A stretch of DNA of 64,000 nt from Syncephalastrum monosporum B8922. Taxonomy: Eukaryota > Mucoromycota > Mucoromycetes > Mucorales > Syncephalastraceae. The notes under the pieces were generated by a model. It saw nothing but the letters and a program-made list of their open reading frames with translations, made no database searches and had not been told where the DNA came from. This document shows, in pieces, positions 47,169 through 60,216 of the stretch (within the stretch, counting starts at the first letter, position 1; every line of letters starts with the position of its first letter). The stretch lies in contig JNEN01000841.1 in NCBI GenBank assembly GCA_000697355.1, forward strand, positions 1-64,000, written 5' to 3'. The position numbers and the translations under genes are program-made.

Positions 47169-47669
47169 ATGCTTTTCAAGTCCGTCTCTTCCAACGTTGT
47201 CCGTGCTGCCCGTCAGCAAGCTGCCCGCCGCACCTACGCCACTGAGGCCCCCCAATCCGGTGGCGGTAACAACAGCAACCTGATCTTCATCGGTCTGGCA
47301 GCGGCAGGTGTTGGCGGTTACCTGTACAAGAGAAGCCACGACATTGACCAGCGTGGCGATATTGAGAAGACTGCCGAGAAGGCTGGCTCTGAGGCTCAAA
47401 GCACGTACGATGCCGCCAAGGAGAAGGTCGAGGATACTAAGGCCGAGGCCCAGAGTCACATTGATGCGTACAAGACCAAGGCAGGCGACCAGATCGAGCG
47501 CGGCAAGCAAACCGCCAGTGACTCTGTTGAAAATGTCAAGGACTATGTGAGCTCAACCAAAAACAAGGTCTCGGATGCCGCGAGCGATCTTGCCTCCAAG
47601 GGTGAAGAGGCGAAAGACAAGGCCGGCGAGGAAGTCAAGAAGGCTGGCAATGAAATTAAGAAGGCTTAA
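47169..47669 (+). CDS. mitochondrial LEA-like / apolipophorin-like amphipathic-helix protein
   Basis: Single exon, 166 aa. The presequence MLFKSVSSNVVRAARQQAARRTYATEA is a strong mitochondrial signal. One membrane helix follows (LIFIGLAAAGVGGYLY), then a 100-residue Ala/Lys/Glu/Asp-rich helix with eleven-residue-like periodicity (AEKAGSEAQSTYDAAKEKVEDTK...), reminiscent of group 3 LEA proteins that protect membranes on drying. The earlier in-frame ATG at 47067 adds a low-complexity extension and is less likely. Codon use is strongly biased (GCC, AAG), as in an abundant protein. Biological role inferred. Confidence 0.75.
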   Translation: MLFKSVSSNVVRAARQQAARRTYATEAPQSGGGNNSNLIFIGLAAAGVGGYLYKRSHDIDQRGDIEKTAEKAGSEAQSTYDAAKEKVEDTKAEAQSHIDAYKTKAGDQIERGKQTASDSVENVKDYVSSTKNKVSDAASDLASKGEEAKDKAGEEVKKAGNEIKKA

Positions 47670-49559
47670 GATATTTACATTAGTCTTTCCATATTACTCT
47701 TCTACTGTGCATAGACTTCCATGTGGAATTTGTTTGTTCATAAATCCCTTACGTACATATTGCATCAAATTTCCATGCAACACATTACACTTTCTGATTT
47801 GCCCTGAGCAGCATGTTCCATAGAGAAAAGGGAAAACGAACTTCTCTTCACTTTTCATAGAGGCCGACACCATATTACAAATGTGATATCGCACAGCTGT
47901 TGGATGAATATCTGGTATCTTTTTGAGTCTACTATCACCTACTGCTTGCTAAGTAAACGAGTGTGTATCAGGCTTTTAACTGGATTCGCTCGTTTGATAT
48001 TTGTCCCTGTCTCCTGTTGGGCAAAATCAAATTTCGTTGGAGTAGGATCATCATGCTGGGAGCGCTGAGCGCTAACGGCGTACCATGGTTTCGGCTCTTC
48101 TGCGGCAGTGACACCGTAGAAACTAGTTAGCTCATGTGATCAACTAGCCGTCTAATAGACCGCTATTCCATGGTAACGGGCACCCACCATATACAAATTT
48201 TTATATACGGATGCCAGTATGCCTAGCTATGGATTGTAGTCAATCGCTGATTGACTGGATAATCAGCTGTCTGCTATAAATAGGGCATAACTTGCAGAGA
48301 TCTTAATAGCATAGAGGGCAGTAGCCAAGGGGGATTCCATATGTCGAGGCGCGTTTTGACATTTTGACGCCAAGCGTTGCTGCTTTTCAAAGCGGGGCTT
48401 GGGGATATGTACCCCCGAAAGTTGCCGTTTAGGCTACGCCATACACGCAAGATACATACTGTAACGAAGAAAATTATGCCGGCCCAAGAGGGAAACGTCA
48501 TTCTAATATCTGACGCGTAGAATTGGCTCTGGAAGGAAGGGCCTATCGCTTATTTTTGTAAATACGATAAACATTAGACAGCAAGAGAGTGATAGCCTCG
48601 TTGGCCGGCCAAAGCCAGCGAAAAGGGAATCATCCAAGACTCTCAAAGATGTATGTAAAAAACAGAGCCACAGCTGGGTTTCAAGTGAGTTGCCAGTTGA
48701 TGCCAAGAAGAAGACAGAGACAAATTTATTGACCTAGAAGGAACAATGTTTAAATGATAGGAGTTAACATACAGGTGGAACGGGTCAGTGATATGTCACT
48801 CGACAAGCTACAACTGGAATCGCTGCATGCGCGTAACAGATTGGCAAGTAGACAAACGAATTTTATATGCTGTTTGACTGAATGGTTGCTGCAATAAATA
48901 CGAAGAAGACTTTCATAACGAAAGAAGGTGAAGAGCACCGTGCGTAACACAATTTTGCAGTATGTATTGGCATATATCTCGAGCTTATATTATATGCCAC
49001 CCCCTAAATTTCACACACTTTCTTTGTTCTTGTCATTATTCCCTTTCCACATGCCTCAGCCAGCGCCGTGTTTATCGCTCACCGTTGTTTCATGAGCAGC
49101 GAATGTGAGACAAAATACCACTCGTCACAGAACGGCGAATCTTACAAAGACACACAAGTTCAGTTTTCCTAAACGCACCATGAAGCCACGGATGCGCAGC
49201 AATGATTCTTACCTGTACGTCAGGGAAACATCTGCTCCGTCGAATCAAGTTGTTTGACTCCATTTTGGTGCCTGGTGTGCAACAGCCATTCCAGCAGGGG
49301 TGAGCACGATCAAAGCCGCGACACCACTTCTTCAGACGCACCCGGGGACACCAACACATCCAGATTGACTTCAGTCACAATGGACCGAAAACAGTGCTCG
49401 GAAGAGAGACCCTCTGCGCCCTTGATCGGCCGTTGGGCGAGCATTGGACGGTCAAGGACTTTGAGGTGTCGAAAGCTTCTCCCAATACGAAGGTGTCGCT
49501 CAAAGCAAACAAGTGGAGGTTCTCGTTGGAAGATAATCTGCTGTCTGCACTCTCATCCA
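47670..49559. other. gene-poor region
   Basis: No recognised gene. Short frames at 48274-48501 and 48503-48706 (minus) have no domains. A small perfect inverted repeat (AGTCAATC/GATTGACT) lies at 48238-48256. From about 49375 upward the minus strand may hold the C-terminal remains of the retroelement described next. Confidence 0.45.
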
Positions 49560-50067
49560 CCTCAGTATCGCCTCTTGAAGGAAGCCACTATCCGGACGAG
49601 GTGAAACCGTTCTTTGATTACGATCAGTGGCCCTCGAAAATTATCCAGTTTGCGCGCGAACATGAGCGAGTACGGAGCCGTGTCGAGACGCTTGCTCACT
49701 TCCGCATGCCTTGCGAGTTGCACCGCGGGCACGTGCAAGTCCATTTCAACTCTTTTTTTTTTTAATGCGCTGATGTTTACCTTTCTGCCAGTCTATTAGC
49801 TCTGGGATGATATGGAGATACAAGGCTGTGGTCGAAGCCGGCAGCTCTTTTAAAATGTTTCATCAGATCGTTCACATACTCAGTGCCGTTATCTGTTTGC
49901 AGTATACGAGGAAACCCATTTTCGCAGAATACTTGTACGAACGTGCTGACGTTTGTGTGCGATTGCTTATCCACGATGAGTCTCAGGATGTAAAAACATA
50001 GCCGACAAGCATACGGAAGCGAGCGACGACAACGCAATTTAGCAGCATCCTTGATCGGTTTCTCCAC
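49560..50067 (-). pseudogene. decayed Ty3/Gypsy retrotransposon integrase fragment
   Basis: On the minus strand 50067-49777 reads as an integrase core: VDKQSHTNVSTFVQVF, then GFPRILQTDNGTEYVN with the second catalytic Asp region, then SPYHPRAN, which matches the conserved Gypsy integrase motif just before its third catalytic residue. The frame stops at 49777. A second piece, 49744-49562, matches the next conserved segment (LHVPAVQLARHAEVSKR ... ARKLDNFRG), so the two halves were once continuous and are now separated by stops and lost sequence. No reverse transcriptase or LTRs were found nearby. A dead copy. Confidence 0.7.
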
Positions 50068-51212
50068 AAACAGTTTGGCCGGAGTGAGACCGAGGTCGTT
50101 TTTAAGTCTCTTTTACTACCGATTAAGGAAGAGAAAATCGCGAAAGCAGCTGCCAGTCTAGTTGTCGAAGTTAGCATTTGTGGCCATGGAAGAAGATATA
50201 AACGAGATGGAGCTTTGCTCTCGCTTCATCGATCCAATCTTAGCCGGCCTATCCGATGATCCAGACAGTGATATCCTCTTGCGTTGACTGGACAAAACTA
50301 CATCGGAGGCCAAGGCCAAGGAACCATCAAGCTTGTGCCCAGACCTGAGTGTCACCAAGTCTTGCGGCGCCAAATGAGCACTCACCCTGATCTATGGTGC
50401 GGCCAAGGCTTCTGTGCATGACGATCATCTCTACGTGGTTTGCAAAGATCTGTTCAAGGTAGCCAGCTTTTGCAAAGACGTTCTCGACAACCAGCTGTTT
50501 GAGAAATTTCCCTGACGTTACCCGCGCCAAGCATTTATCCCATGATTCCTTTGGCAACTATCAAGTCCTGGATTGGATTTAAAGGTACCTGATATCCACC
50601 GAATTTTAGATAGCGTTGACGGCGTCCGTGTTCGCGCTGCAAATCCGGAGACCATCACATACAGCTCTGCTCCCCTATGGCGAAGATGAAGAACTGTAAG
50701 AGACATTGTCATAACCACCTTAACCACAATTATATATACATGTGTATATAGTTCCTTCAAGGGCTCACAATAAATTCGCGCTGAGCAACGGTGTAATCCG
50801 TATAAAAGATGCTAGTCTAGCCAGACAGTCTCAGACTACCGTGGACTATAAATATCTGGATGAGGTGCATGCATACTGTTACAGTACAATGTACGATATC
50901 TTTGCGATGACTGTGTGACCTTCCTTTTTATCGGTATATGCCCTATACAGCAGACTTACTGTAGTAATAAGTAACGGGGTAAAAGGCTGCACGGTGCCCA
51001 TTGTGTCCATTAAACTGAGTTTTAGACCGGGCTGTTTTGAGAGCCAACAAGACCAATACTTTTGTGGTCAAAAGAGGAGGCCCATGCGGAGAAGCAGGCG
51101 CAAAAAAATCACAGCCGTCGGCCCGTTTATCCCTCTCGATCACTTATAATTATATCGTCCACCTCGTTTGCCCCTCTTTCCTTTCCAGCCTCTTTGCCCT
51201 TTGCACCAAAGT
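50068..51212. other. gene-poor region, probable retroelement debris, and kinase promoter
   Basis: Minus-strand frames 50158-50385 and 50327-50557 lie just upstream of the integrase relic and may be debris of the same element, but no reverse transcriptase motif is visible. From 51045 on is the leader of the kinase gene. Confidence 0.4.
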
Positions 51213-52983
<1,771 letters not shown>

Positions 52984-55370
52984 TATAAATACGCTTGCGC
53001 ACCATCTTTATACTACTAAAGCAACTCACTATCTACATATCACAAAAGTATGCATCTATCTCGATACAATGCTCCCTGCACTGCATGTAATTTCGTTTTA
53101 TCATCAAATCAAGCAGCTTTTATGACCATATAGTGACTTGTGATATTTATAACTAGCCTACGAAATTTCGTTCCGAAATCAGTTTTCGTGGACTACACTT
53201 CATTTTTATTATACATACTGGCTACCGGGACCGGGGTCGTCAATACACGCTCACGGCGTGTTGGCCACTGCCTCATCTGGACTGTGCAGCAGATTGCATT
53301 TTTGAGTCTCAGTTTCATATTATCAACCACAAGCACTTACCGATGGACGTGGGGCAGACATTTGGCGCAGCGGCACATGTCTTTGGGGGGGGGGGTGTAG
53401 TTTTGACGGTGGTCCCGGCCAGCGGTGGCCGGCTAGTGGGTCGCAAGCGGGGAATAAGGAAATAGGGAGAGCAAGCGGAGAGGAAGAGACGCAAAGGGAG
53501 AACGAGGAAGGAGTGGAACTGGAACGAGTGTTAATGTCTCATATATAGACCTGAATCTGTTTCACTTACGGGCAGAGGAAAAAGCGGAAAGGAGGTGGAA
53601 GAGGCGTGAGCGGAAGAGAAGACAGGAGGAGAGGCGAGCAAGAAGACGGCAAGCTAAGTGTACATCAGAGAAAGGTTAATGATGTTCAAGACCATGTACT
53701 ATTGACGCGACAACTTACTATCATGCACACCGGTGCAGTTGGGGGCGGGCAACCGGTGGCAGAGGGACTTATGGGGAACGTAGTGGTCTATGTAGCACTT
53801 CTATTAGTTTATACTTGTATCTATAATCCTTTCTCGTACATATCTGCCAGCGTAAGACTTGACCAGGGTAAAGAAGAAGAAGAAGAAAAGTAGACGTGAG
53901 AGATAACAAAAGACCTTAAATGAGACAGAGCGCGTGTCAATCGATATTCATGCAAGAACACGGGCGGGCTGTGCCAATGGGAAAGGAGAAGTAAAAGATA
54001 AGGACCTGACAGGGATTGACGTCAGGTATCTACATTTACCGAAGGACACGGGTGAAAAGACCTTGATGAAGATTGACGTCAGGTACTGTTGACGTCTCAA
54101 AGTAGTCTACTTTGCCAGACGCCTTGCCCGGGAATTGAACCGGGGTCTTTTGTGTCTTATGTAATTATGGATGTACGGAATATTAAGATTATTATATCTA
54201 TAATAAAAGGTCGTATGATCGTGATAACTATGCAAAAATGAGATTCAGTTTGTAGTACATACCACTGTGAGCATATTGGGAAATAGATAACATTCAGCTG
54301 TATATTCTCACAGAAAAGTAACCAAACGTCATCCCATAAGGAGAAACAGAGTGGACCTAAAGCATGATATAAAATACTCGATTCAGTGGATCGCACTGCC
54401 AAACGACTCATATAGAAATATTGCTAAAACAAACGATTATATTACCATTGCTAGGTAGGGCACTGTAAGGATGATTTGGTATATATCACGGCTTTTCGAT
54501 TCGTACCGCTGTGTTCCTTTTCTTCATTACTTACACCTCTTGCTTCTATAATGTTGCATAAAGTCTTCGAGAGAACTTTCCTGTATTCTACTCTTTTTGC
54601 TTGGCATTGAAATTGATCAAAGCAAGAAAATTGGGGGCGACATATTGCCGAACCGAAAACGTTAGACGAGAGGCTTTTGATGATATACTGTTCCTTATTG
54701 CGTAAATATTACTGGGATTTGTCTATTTCTACATATTCACACGTGCGGGTGTCATTTCGCGTTCGCAGCTATTCCTTCCAAAGCTGGTTTTTCACGTTTG
54801 ATATAGCATCGTGAGTGAACCTTCTCTTGGGGACCAAAATTAATAAGGTGGTATGGCTGTATGGAGAAGCCAGCCTATGCAATACACGGCTAACGTTCTA
54901 CGCTTTATCAAAGGCAAGGTATCAGAATATGGACAGAATGATGGTCCCACGTGTTACAACGATGGCCCTGCGACTGAATTTCACATCGCTTGCGTCCTAA
55001 TCATGCTTGTGATAGAATAGGAGCATAAACGCGGAAGTCGGTCGATGCCGAATGAACACTGTTTTGGTTCTTTCAGGTTTCACAAACGTTTGTGGAACAA
55101 GTGAACAGATCCGCGTCAAATTTCTATCGTTTGAGAGCGTCGTTCTCGCCAGCATTAAAAAATTACTTGCAGTGCCACAAATGCTCGGGAATACCAATAT
55201 GAAGTCTGTGAAGCAATGCGGTATCACAGCATACGTACCTCGGTACCCCAATGCATTAGGCTTAATTCTGTACTGGTCATGAGGGCGTCTAAGTGTTACG
55301 GAAAGCAATGTATCATGTTTAAATCCGTTTTTATATATAGCTGATAACCACAAAAGAAAGCGGCACTAGT
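52984..55370. other. intergenic region with CRE-like sites and a tRNA-like remnant
   Basis: No recognised gene. A G run lies at 53386-53395. Two perfect TGACGTCA palindromes (54017-54024 and 54074-54081) occur in a repeated context, plus a TGACGTCT half at 54089-54096. Positions 54122-54153 (minus strand) resemble the T-arm and 3' acceptor strand of a tRNA. Several short frames (53606-53893 plus, 54997-55353 minus) show no family. The 54800-55300 stretch has protein-like patches in changing frames. Confidence 0.45.
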
Positions 55371-56204
55371 TTAGTTGACAGAAACAGAATAGCTACTGGT
55401 CTTGAGGACGGCATTGCTACCAGTAAAAGGCTCAGTACCGGCCTGGACAGCAATAAGATAGAGCGAGTCTGAAATGTAGCCTGCATCCACGAGATGTTTG
55501 AGGAAAGGCAAGATATCCGCGCTGAGGTTAGTGACCTCGCTCGACGCAACAAAGCTATAGACATCATTGGCGCCGTTGTTGCCAGAATAGAGAGTCCAGG
55601 TCACACCGCCGGAGGCAAAGGTGCCTACGGAGCTGCCGAGGGGTCCAGCGCCACCAAGTGCAGCCAACCAGATCATAATCTCCGTTTCGCCGCTTTTTTT
55701 TTATGAGTGCGTGTATGTGTGTGGACGGTGGGAAAAGAAAGAATAAATTCGTTGCATTGGTATATTACATAATCTTTTGTCTTATTACCTGGTAGAGGTC
55801 GTAGGCGAGACCCAAATGTCGAAGGCGACATCGGCATCAATATCTGAGCCGGTGTAGGACCAGTTCCATGTGAAGGGCACCGAGGACAAGCTGGAAATTT
55901 TCTTGGCAGTAAAGTTGAGAGCCGCGTTCGCGTAGGATTTGACATTGCTCGAGGCGCCGGACCAGGACCAGGAAGTTTGCCAGGAAATCGTGTTTCCACT
56001 GCTGCTGAGGACTTCAGTGCATTGCGAGCCGCTCGAAGCCGAATCCTTTCCCCAGAGATTGTTGTAAATAGTATAATCACCTGCCGTAGCAGTATCATAT
56101 TGGCCGCAGAATTCGGCACGCTTCTGAAGAGTAGCGGGAGCAGCAGAGGCGATGGCAGCGACATAAGTAGCGGCAAGAGTGAAGAGAGAGAAGTTCAACT
56201 GCAT
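55371..56204 (-). CDS. secreted GH12 endoglucanase (xyloglucanase-like)
   Basis: Two exons, 56204-55789 and 55692-55371, giving 245 aa. A signal peptide (about 22 residues, MQLNFSLFTLAATYVAAIASAA) is followed by the GH12 fold: FCGQYDTATAGDYTIYNNLWG, then VAFDIWVS, the nucleophile region ETEIMIWLAALGGAGPLG, formed by the exon join, and the acid/base region YLIAVQAGTEPFTG. GH12 enzymes are retaining glycosidases that cut beta-1,4-glucan or xyloglucan outside the cell. The join uses the acceptor after an A run at 55693, which keeps the conserved EIMIWL in frame. A TATA element (minus strand, TATATATAAAAG) lies near 56273-56284, about 70 bp upstream. Confidence 0.93.
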
Positions 56205-56779
56205 TATTTCCGTGTAGGTGAGTTAGACGCGAAGACTATTGGGAATATGAATAATCGCAACTCGGCGTGACGCTTTTATATATACGATCTCCAGAGGGAG
56301 GTAATGGTAATGAATGAGCGTTAATTGCAATGATTATGCGGAGTATTGCTGCTCTGGATGGCATTTTGCGAGCTTCCATGCCGACCGCTCCCAGCTCCCG
56401 TTGTTCGTTTCCCGCCGATTCTACTAATGCGTGGGATATGAGCAGGATGGTTTTACCAAAGTTAAATTAATCCCGTCACTGAAAGTATCCCTTGTAGAGC
56501 GAAGAGGTATATACAATGAGTAGACTACGCAAGTTTATTTCCCAAGCAGGCCCGTTTCCCGTCGACTGTGTCCCGTCTGGACGATCTTCGTGGGGATGTA
56601 CAAGGAGAATTTTGCCATAAGCAGATAAGTCTCCTAGATCCCACAGGAAGTTTTTCTGAGGTTCACGGCAAATGCATTAAGTAAGCAACACGTCCGATCC
56701 ATGGAAGGAGAGGTACCGATGTCTAAAATGAGAAATTCCCATGTATTGCCTTACAATATAATAATAATCAAGTATGTAA
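56205..56779. promoter_or_regulatory. region between GH12 and GT47 genes, GH12 promoter
   Basis: Holds the GH12 promoter with its TATA element near 56273-56284 and the 3' flank of the GT47 gene. No other gene. Confidence 0.5.
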
Positions 56780-58039
56780 CTAATAGCCGAGTCCAAGGTT
56801 TACAGGCTTGTCAATGCCCTCCATGCGGCAGAGCTCACGTACGATGTAGTGCCAGGCATCCTTTTCGAGACCGACGCGACGGCCGTGTTCCCACAACTTC
56901 CTTCGCTTGGACTCGTATGTTTTGTCATCAATGCCACGCAGAATTTCGTCGAGGCGATGGACCTCGTCGCGACGGACTCGCACAATAAAAGAGTCCCAGT
57001 CGACGTCGAATTCAAAAGGCTCAATGATACCATCGGCGATGACGACAGGCACAACACCGAAAGCCATAAACTCCCAGATGCGGGTGGTGTCCAGGGTCCA
57101 GCCCATCGGACTCAAGCCGTACTTGGTACGTGCTAGCTTGGCAGCATACTCTTCGTCGGCGAGACCACGTCCGACTTCGTATCCTGGGTAGTCTGCAAAA
57201 TAGCGGAAGAAGAGGGACCGGATGCCGTTTGAATATTCGTCGTCGACTTGCGTGTCATCGCAGCACCCGTGGAAGAGGGCAAAAATGTCGCGACGGCCGT
57301 GCTTAGGCTGACCGTCCTCATTGAGGTAGTTCATTGGATCCATGCCGAGGTGGTGAACGATGCGCGTGGCGGAGGGAATGACGATGTCATGGTGATATCT
57401 ATGCCTGTACATCCACTTGCGTCGCTTGTCGCCGACTGTCTTTAAGAAAATGGCTGGCTGAAAGCGTTCGTTGTTTTTGTAATAAGTGAAGGTCTGGTCC
57501 ATGGGATGGATCATGATATGCGTACGGCCGTTGGTTTGATTCCAGTAAGGATATTGCTGGATGACCATATCCATCATGGGATCCACGTACTTGGTGTCTA
57601 CGTCACACCGCTCGTCCCATCGCCAGCCGTTGACAGACCAGCAGTGATAGAGGTAGCAGCTGCCAAAGAAGGGTATAAAGAAGAAATCGGCTTCATCCGG
57701 GTTCTGAGTCACATAGAGTTGATGGATCGTACTCTTGGGATCGACCAGCTGCTTGTAGAGAATGATTTCGCTGTTGTAGTTGGATTCGTGACATCGGCCC
57801 TCGCGGACATCCTCTGGCACCTGGAATGTGTCGGGTGCTTCGTAGACGTAAATCTTGGGTCTGCACACGGCATCTTCAACGGGCTGAGGCCAGTAAGAAG
57901 GCACATCTCGGACAGGCAGGGGCGGAGCAGGTCGTGCTGGACCGACGTGGAGGTAGAAGGATAGAAAAAGGACAAGTAGAAGAACTGATAGCAGCACGAT
58001 CCACCGTCTGTTCAGTCGAAGCACGGCTGCCATGGTCAA
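56780..58039 (-). CDS. GT47 exostosin-like glycosyltransferase, type II membrane protein
   Basis: Single exon, 419 aa. A signal anchor (WIVLLSVLLLVLFLSFYL) near residues 13-30 is followed by a short Pro-rich stem and the exostosin/GT47 domain: KIYVYEAPDTF, YNSEIILYKQL, NPDEADFFFIPFFGS, THIMIHPMD, then DIVIPSATR, FALFHGCC, LARTKYGLSPMGWTLDTTRIWEFMAFGVVPVVIAD. Such enzymes work in the Golgi on glycans; in plants on xyloglucan and pectin, in animals on heparan sulfate. The sugar made by fungal members is not established. Two in-frame Met (MTMAAV) make the exact start uncertain by two residues. Confidence 0.9.
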   Translation of the reverse strand: MTMAAVLRLNRRWIVLLSVLLLVLFLSFYLHVGPARPAPPLPVRDVPSYWPQPVEDAVCRPKIYVYEAPDTFQVPEDVREGRCHESNYNSEIILYKQLVDPKSTIHQLYVTQNPDEADFFFIPFFGSCYLYHCWSVNGWRWDERCDVDTKYVDPMMDMVIQQYPYWNQTNGRTHIMIHPMDQTFTYYKNNERFQPAIFLKTVGDKRRKWMYRHRYHHDIVIPSATRIVHHLGMDPMNYLNEDGQPKHGRRDIFALFHGCCDDTQVDDEYSNGIRSLFFRYFADYPGYEVGRGLADEEYAAKLARTKYGLSPMGWTLDTTRIWEFMAFGVVPVVIADGIIEPFEFDVDWDSFIVRVRRDEVHRLDEILRGIDDKTYESKRRKLWEHGRRVGLEKDAWHYIVRELCRMEGIDKPVNLGLGY

Positions 58040-60216
58040 GAAGCACTAGCTGTCAGCTCAAAAGAGTCTGTCAAAACCTGAGTGCTATGTCGATCTTATT
58101 CTGGTCGCGCCACTTGAAAATTAGTGCCTGCCAGGAACACCTCATTGGTTGAGCAGCTATAGAATAATCATAGAACTGCTGTGCACTAGCGTAGGCAGAC
58201 AGATGTTGCCGTTAATCTCTGCTCGTTGATAACACTGTAGCTGATTCTTCACAGACCATTTAAGAGACTTCTTCATGTGGTGCTTTTGTTTTCTGTTCTG
58301 CCCAGTCTAAGGTCAGTATCACTAACTTGTCCACAGAGTTTCAATCTAACAAATGATTGAGGATACATACAGTAATAGTAAAAGCAAAAATACACGACCA
58401 ATGGACATATCGCACTTGTACCCTTCCTTTATTCTACTTGGATCCTTTTTACGAGTCTATGGGAGCCGCCATCTCGGGTCAACATGAAACAAGCTTTGTT
58501 CCAAAGAAAAAAAAATGCCATCGCCAGGGTTGGACTGTGTGCGTACGTTTCGATAAACATGATCAGCTTCCTGTAGAATCCAGATATAACATGCTCAAAC
58601 CCCAGAGAAGGATTACAAAAGGAGACAATTGATGTAGCAGCCCAGCCCTATGAGCGTCGAAAACTTCAGCATGGATGAATATGATGCGCTCATTCAAGCT
58701 TAATAGCCCAAACTAGAAAGCCCTCCATGGCAATGGAAGAAGCCCGCGCGGAATTAAAATTAACGGCTTGAGAAGCTATACGCAATAGAGGCAAGTATAG
58801 CTGAGTCTTGAGCCTTAATCAATTATATACGCTGCCCCAATGCGCTGGACCGGGCTCTGTTTCTAGGAGGAGGTGCTCTAGACCTCATCTTCATCACCGA
58901 CGAAGATACGTCGCCTCTTCCTGATGTCTCAACTAGAGAGACAACACAGTATCAGTAGCCAAATTAACTGTGACTTGAGCCGGACCACAACACGACGCAA
59001 AGCCTCTGCCTGAATCTGGAGCGCGAAGAGATCCGTTACTAGTCCATTTCTATAGCAGACTTAACACCCAGACTGCTATTAACAGTTTCTATGCATCGGT
59101 CAGCGAGAGCTACTAAAGCGGTGTGCAACGTGACCACGAGAATTACTACCGAATGATCGCTAACCTCAGGTTTCTGGTAGCCGATAAAATTAAAACTAAC
59201 TACAGGAGCACAACCTGTGTCATCACAAATTGAAGCAGGATGCTAATCGACATCATGTTATACTTAGCAGCCAATAGAACAGCCGTAATGCGGAGCAAGC
59301 AAGTGATTAAGCCTCGTGAACGTTGTGTCGCGCGCGTTCGTTCTCAGTAAGCAACGGTATATACATACAGATATATGAACAGTTTATTTGCGAACATGTA
59401 CAGAGAATGCCAGTATAAAGAAGCGACAAACCTCACAACCGGCGGTTGCATGCGAACCTTCAAGTAATATTGAGACACGATGCAGTAGAGAGCTTTCATG
59501 CTTATACGCATTATGGTAGATGTAAAGAAAATCGAGAAGAAGAGCGAGAAGCAGCTCAATTACGAGCCAGAGCATGGTGCATAGATTTTCTTGCGTAGTA
59601 TCAGTGAGTACACTTGCGATTCGACGTAACTAGGAATTTATGATGTATGCAAACAGCCGATATCCTCCTTGACGAATTCATGTGTTCTTGTGTATTCGAA
59701 GGCACTTAGCTGATGTAGTAATGTTCATAGAGAACTCTAAAGAAAGGCATCCGATACCGATCCCACACGGAGTGTGTGGAAGGCTGAAGTAGCATACATT
59801 ACTCCTCGCTTCAGGTCTCACTACAGTCATTATGCATAAATATGCAGAAAGGTGGAAGCTATTATCTCGTGATTTTCATCGACATTTTAGATTTTTTCGA
59901 ACAAAATTGATAGCCTTACCAGCTTATAAGGACATTGGTCAACTTGCACGAGATATAACAAATATAAATGGTCAGTGACATATACCCAATCGGACGCTTT
60001 GATAATATGCAGAGAAAGAATAGTTCGGTGATTGAGTGCAATTACTTCTTTTACGATGAGGCTTGGCTGGGAATACCCGACAGAGCCTTAAAACTTTTGG
60101 ACAAGCCACCAAAGGCACCCTCTTCCTCTCTTCCTTGACCTTTTGTTGACAGGTAATGTTGTCTTAAAGTGTGTTCATGACTCGAATTACTGACCTGACC
60201 TGAATGCCTCTACAGA
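58040..60216. other. intergenic region, partly decayed coding DNA, and RPL21 leader
   Basis: See the pseudogene entry for 58640-59350. The remainder shows no gene. The RPL21 leader includes a probable 5' UTR intron, gtaatgttg...ctctacag (60152-60215), placed immediately before the ATG. Confidence 0.45.
58640..59350 (+). pseudogene. probable decayed protein-coding remnant, family unknown
   Basis: Short plus-strand pieces in shifting frames look like once-coding protein: MSVENFSMDEYDALIQA (58651), then KLYAIEASIAES, a stop, then CPNALDRALFLGGGALDL and FITDEDTSPLPDVSTRE (about 58830-58940), a polar segment near 59140-59235 (ENYYRMIANLRFLVADKIKT) and MLIDIMLYLAANRTAVM (about 59241-59348). Each is broken by stops or frame changes. 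I do not recognise a family. Confidence 0.4.
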
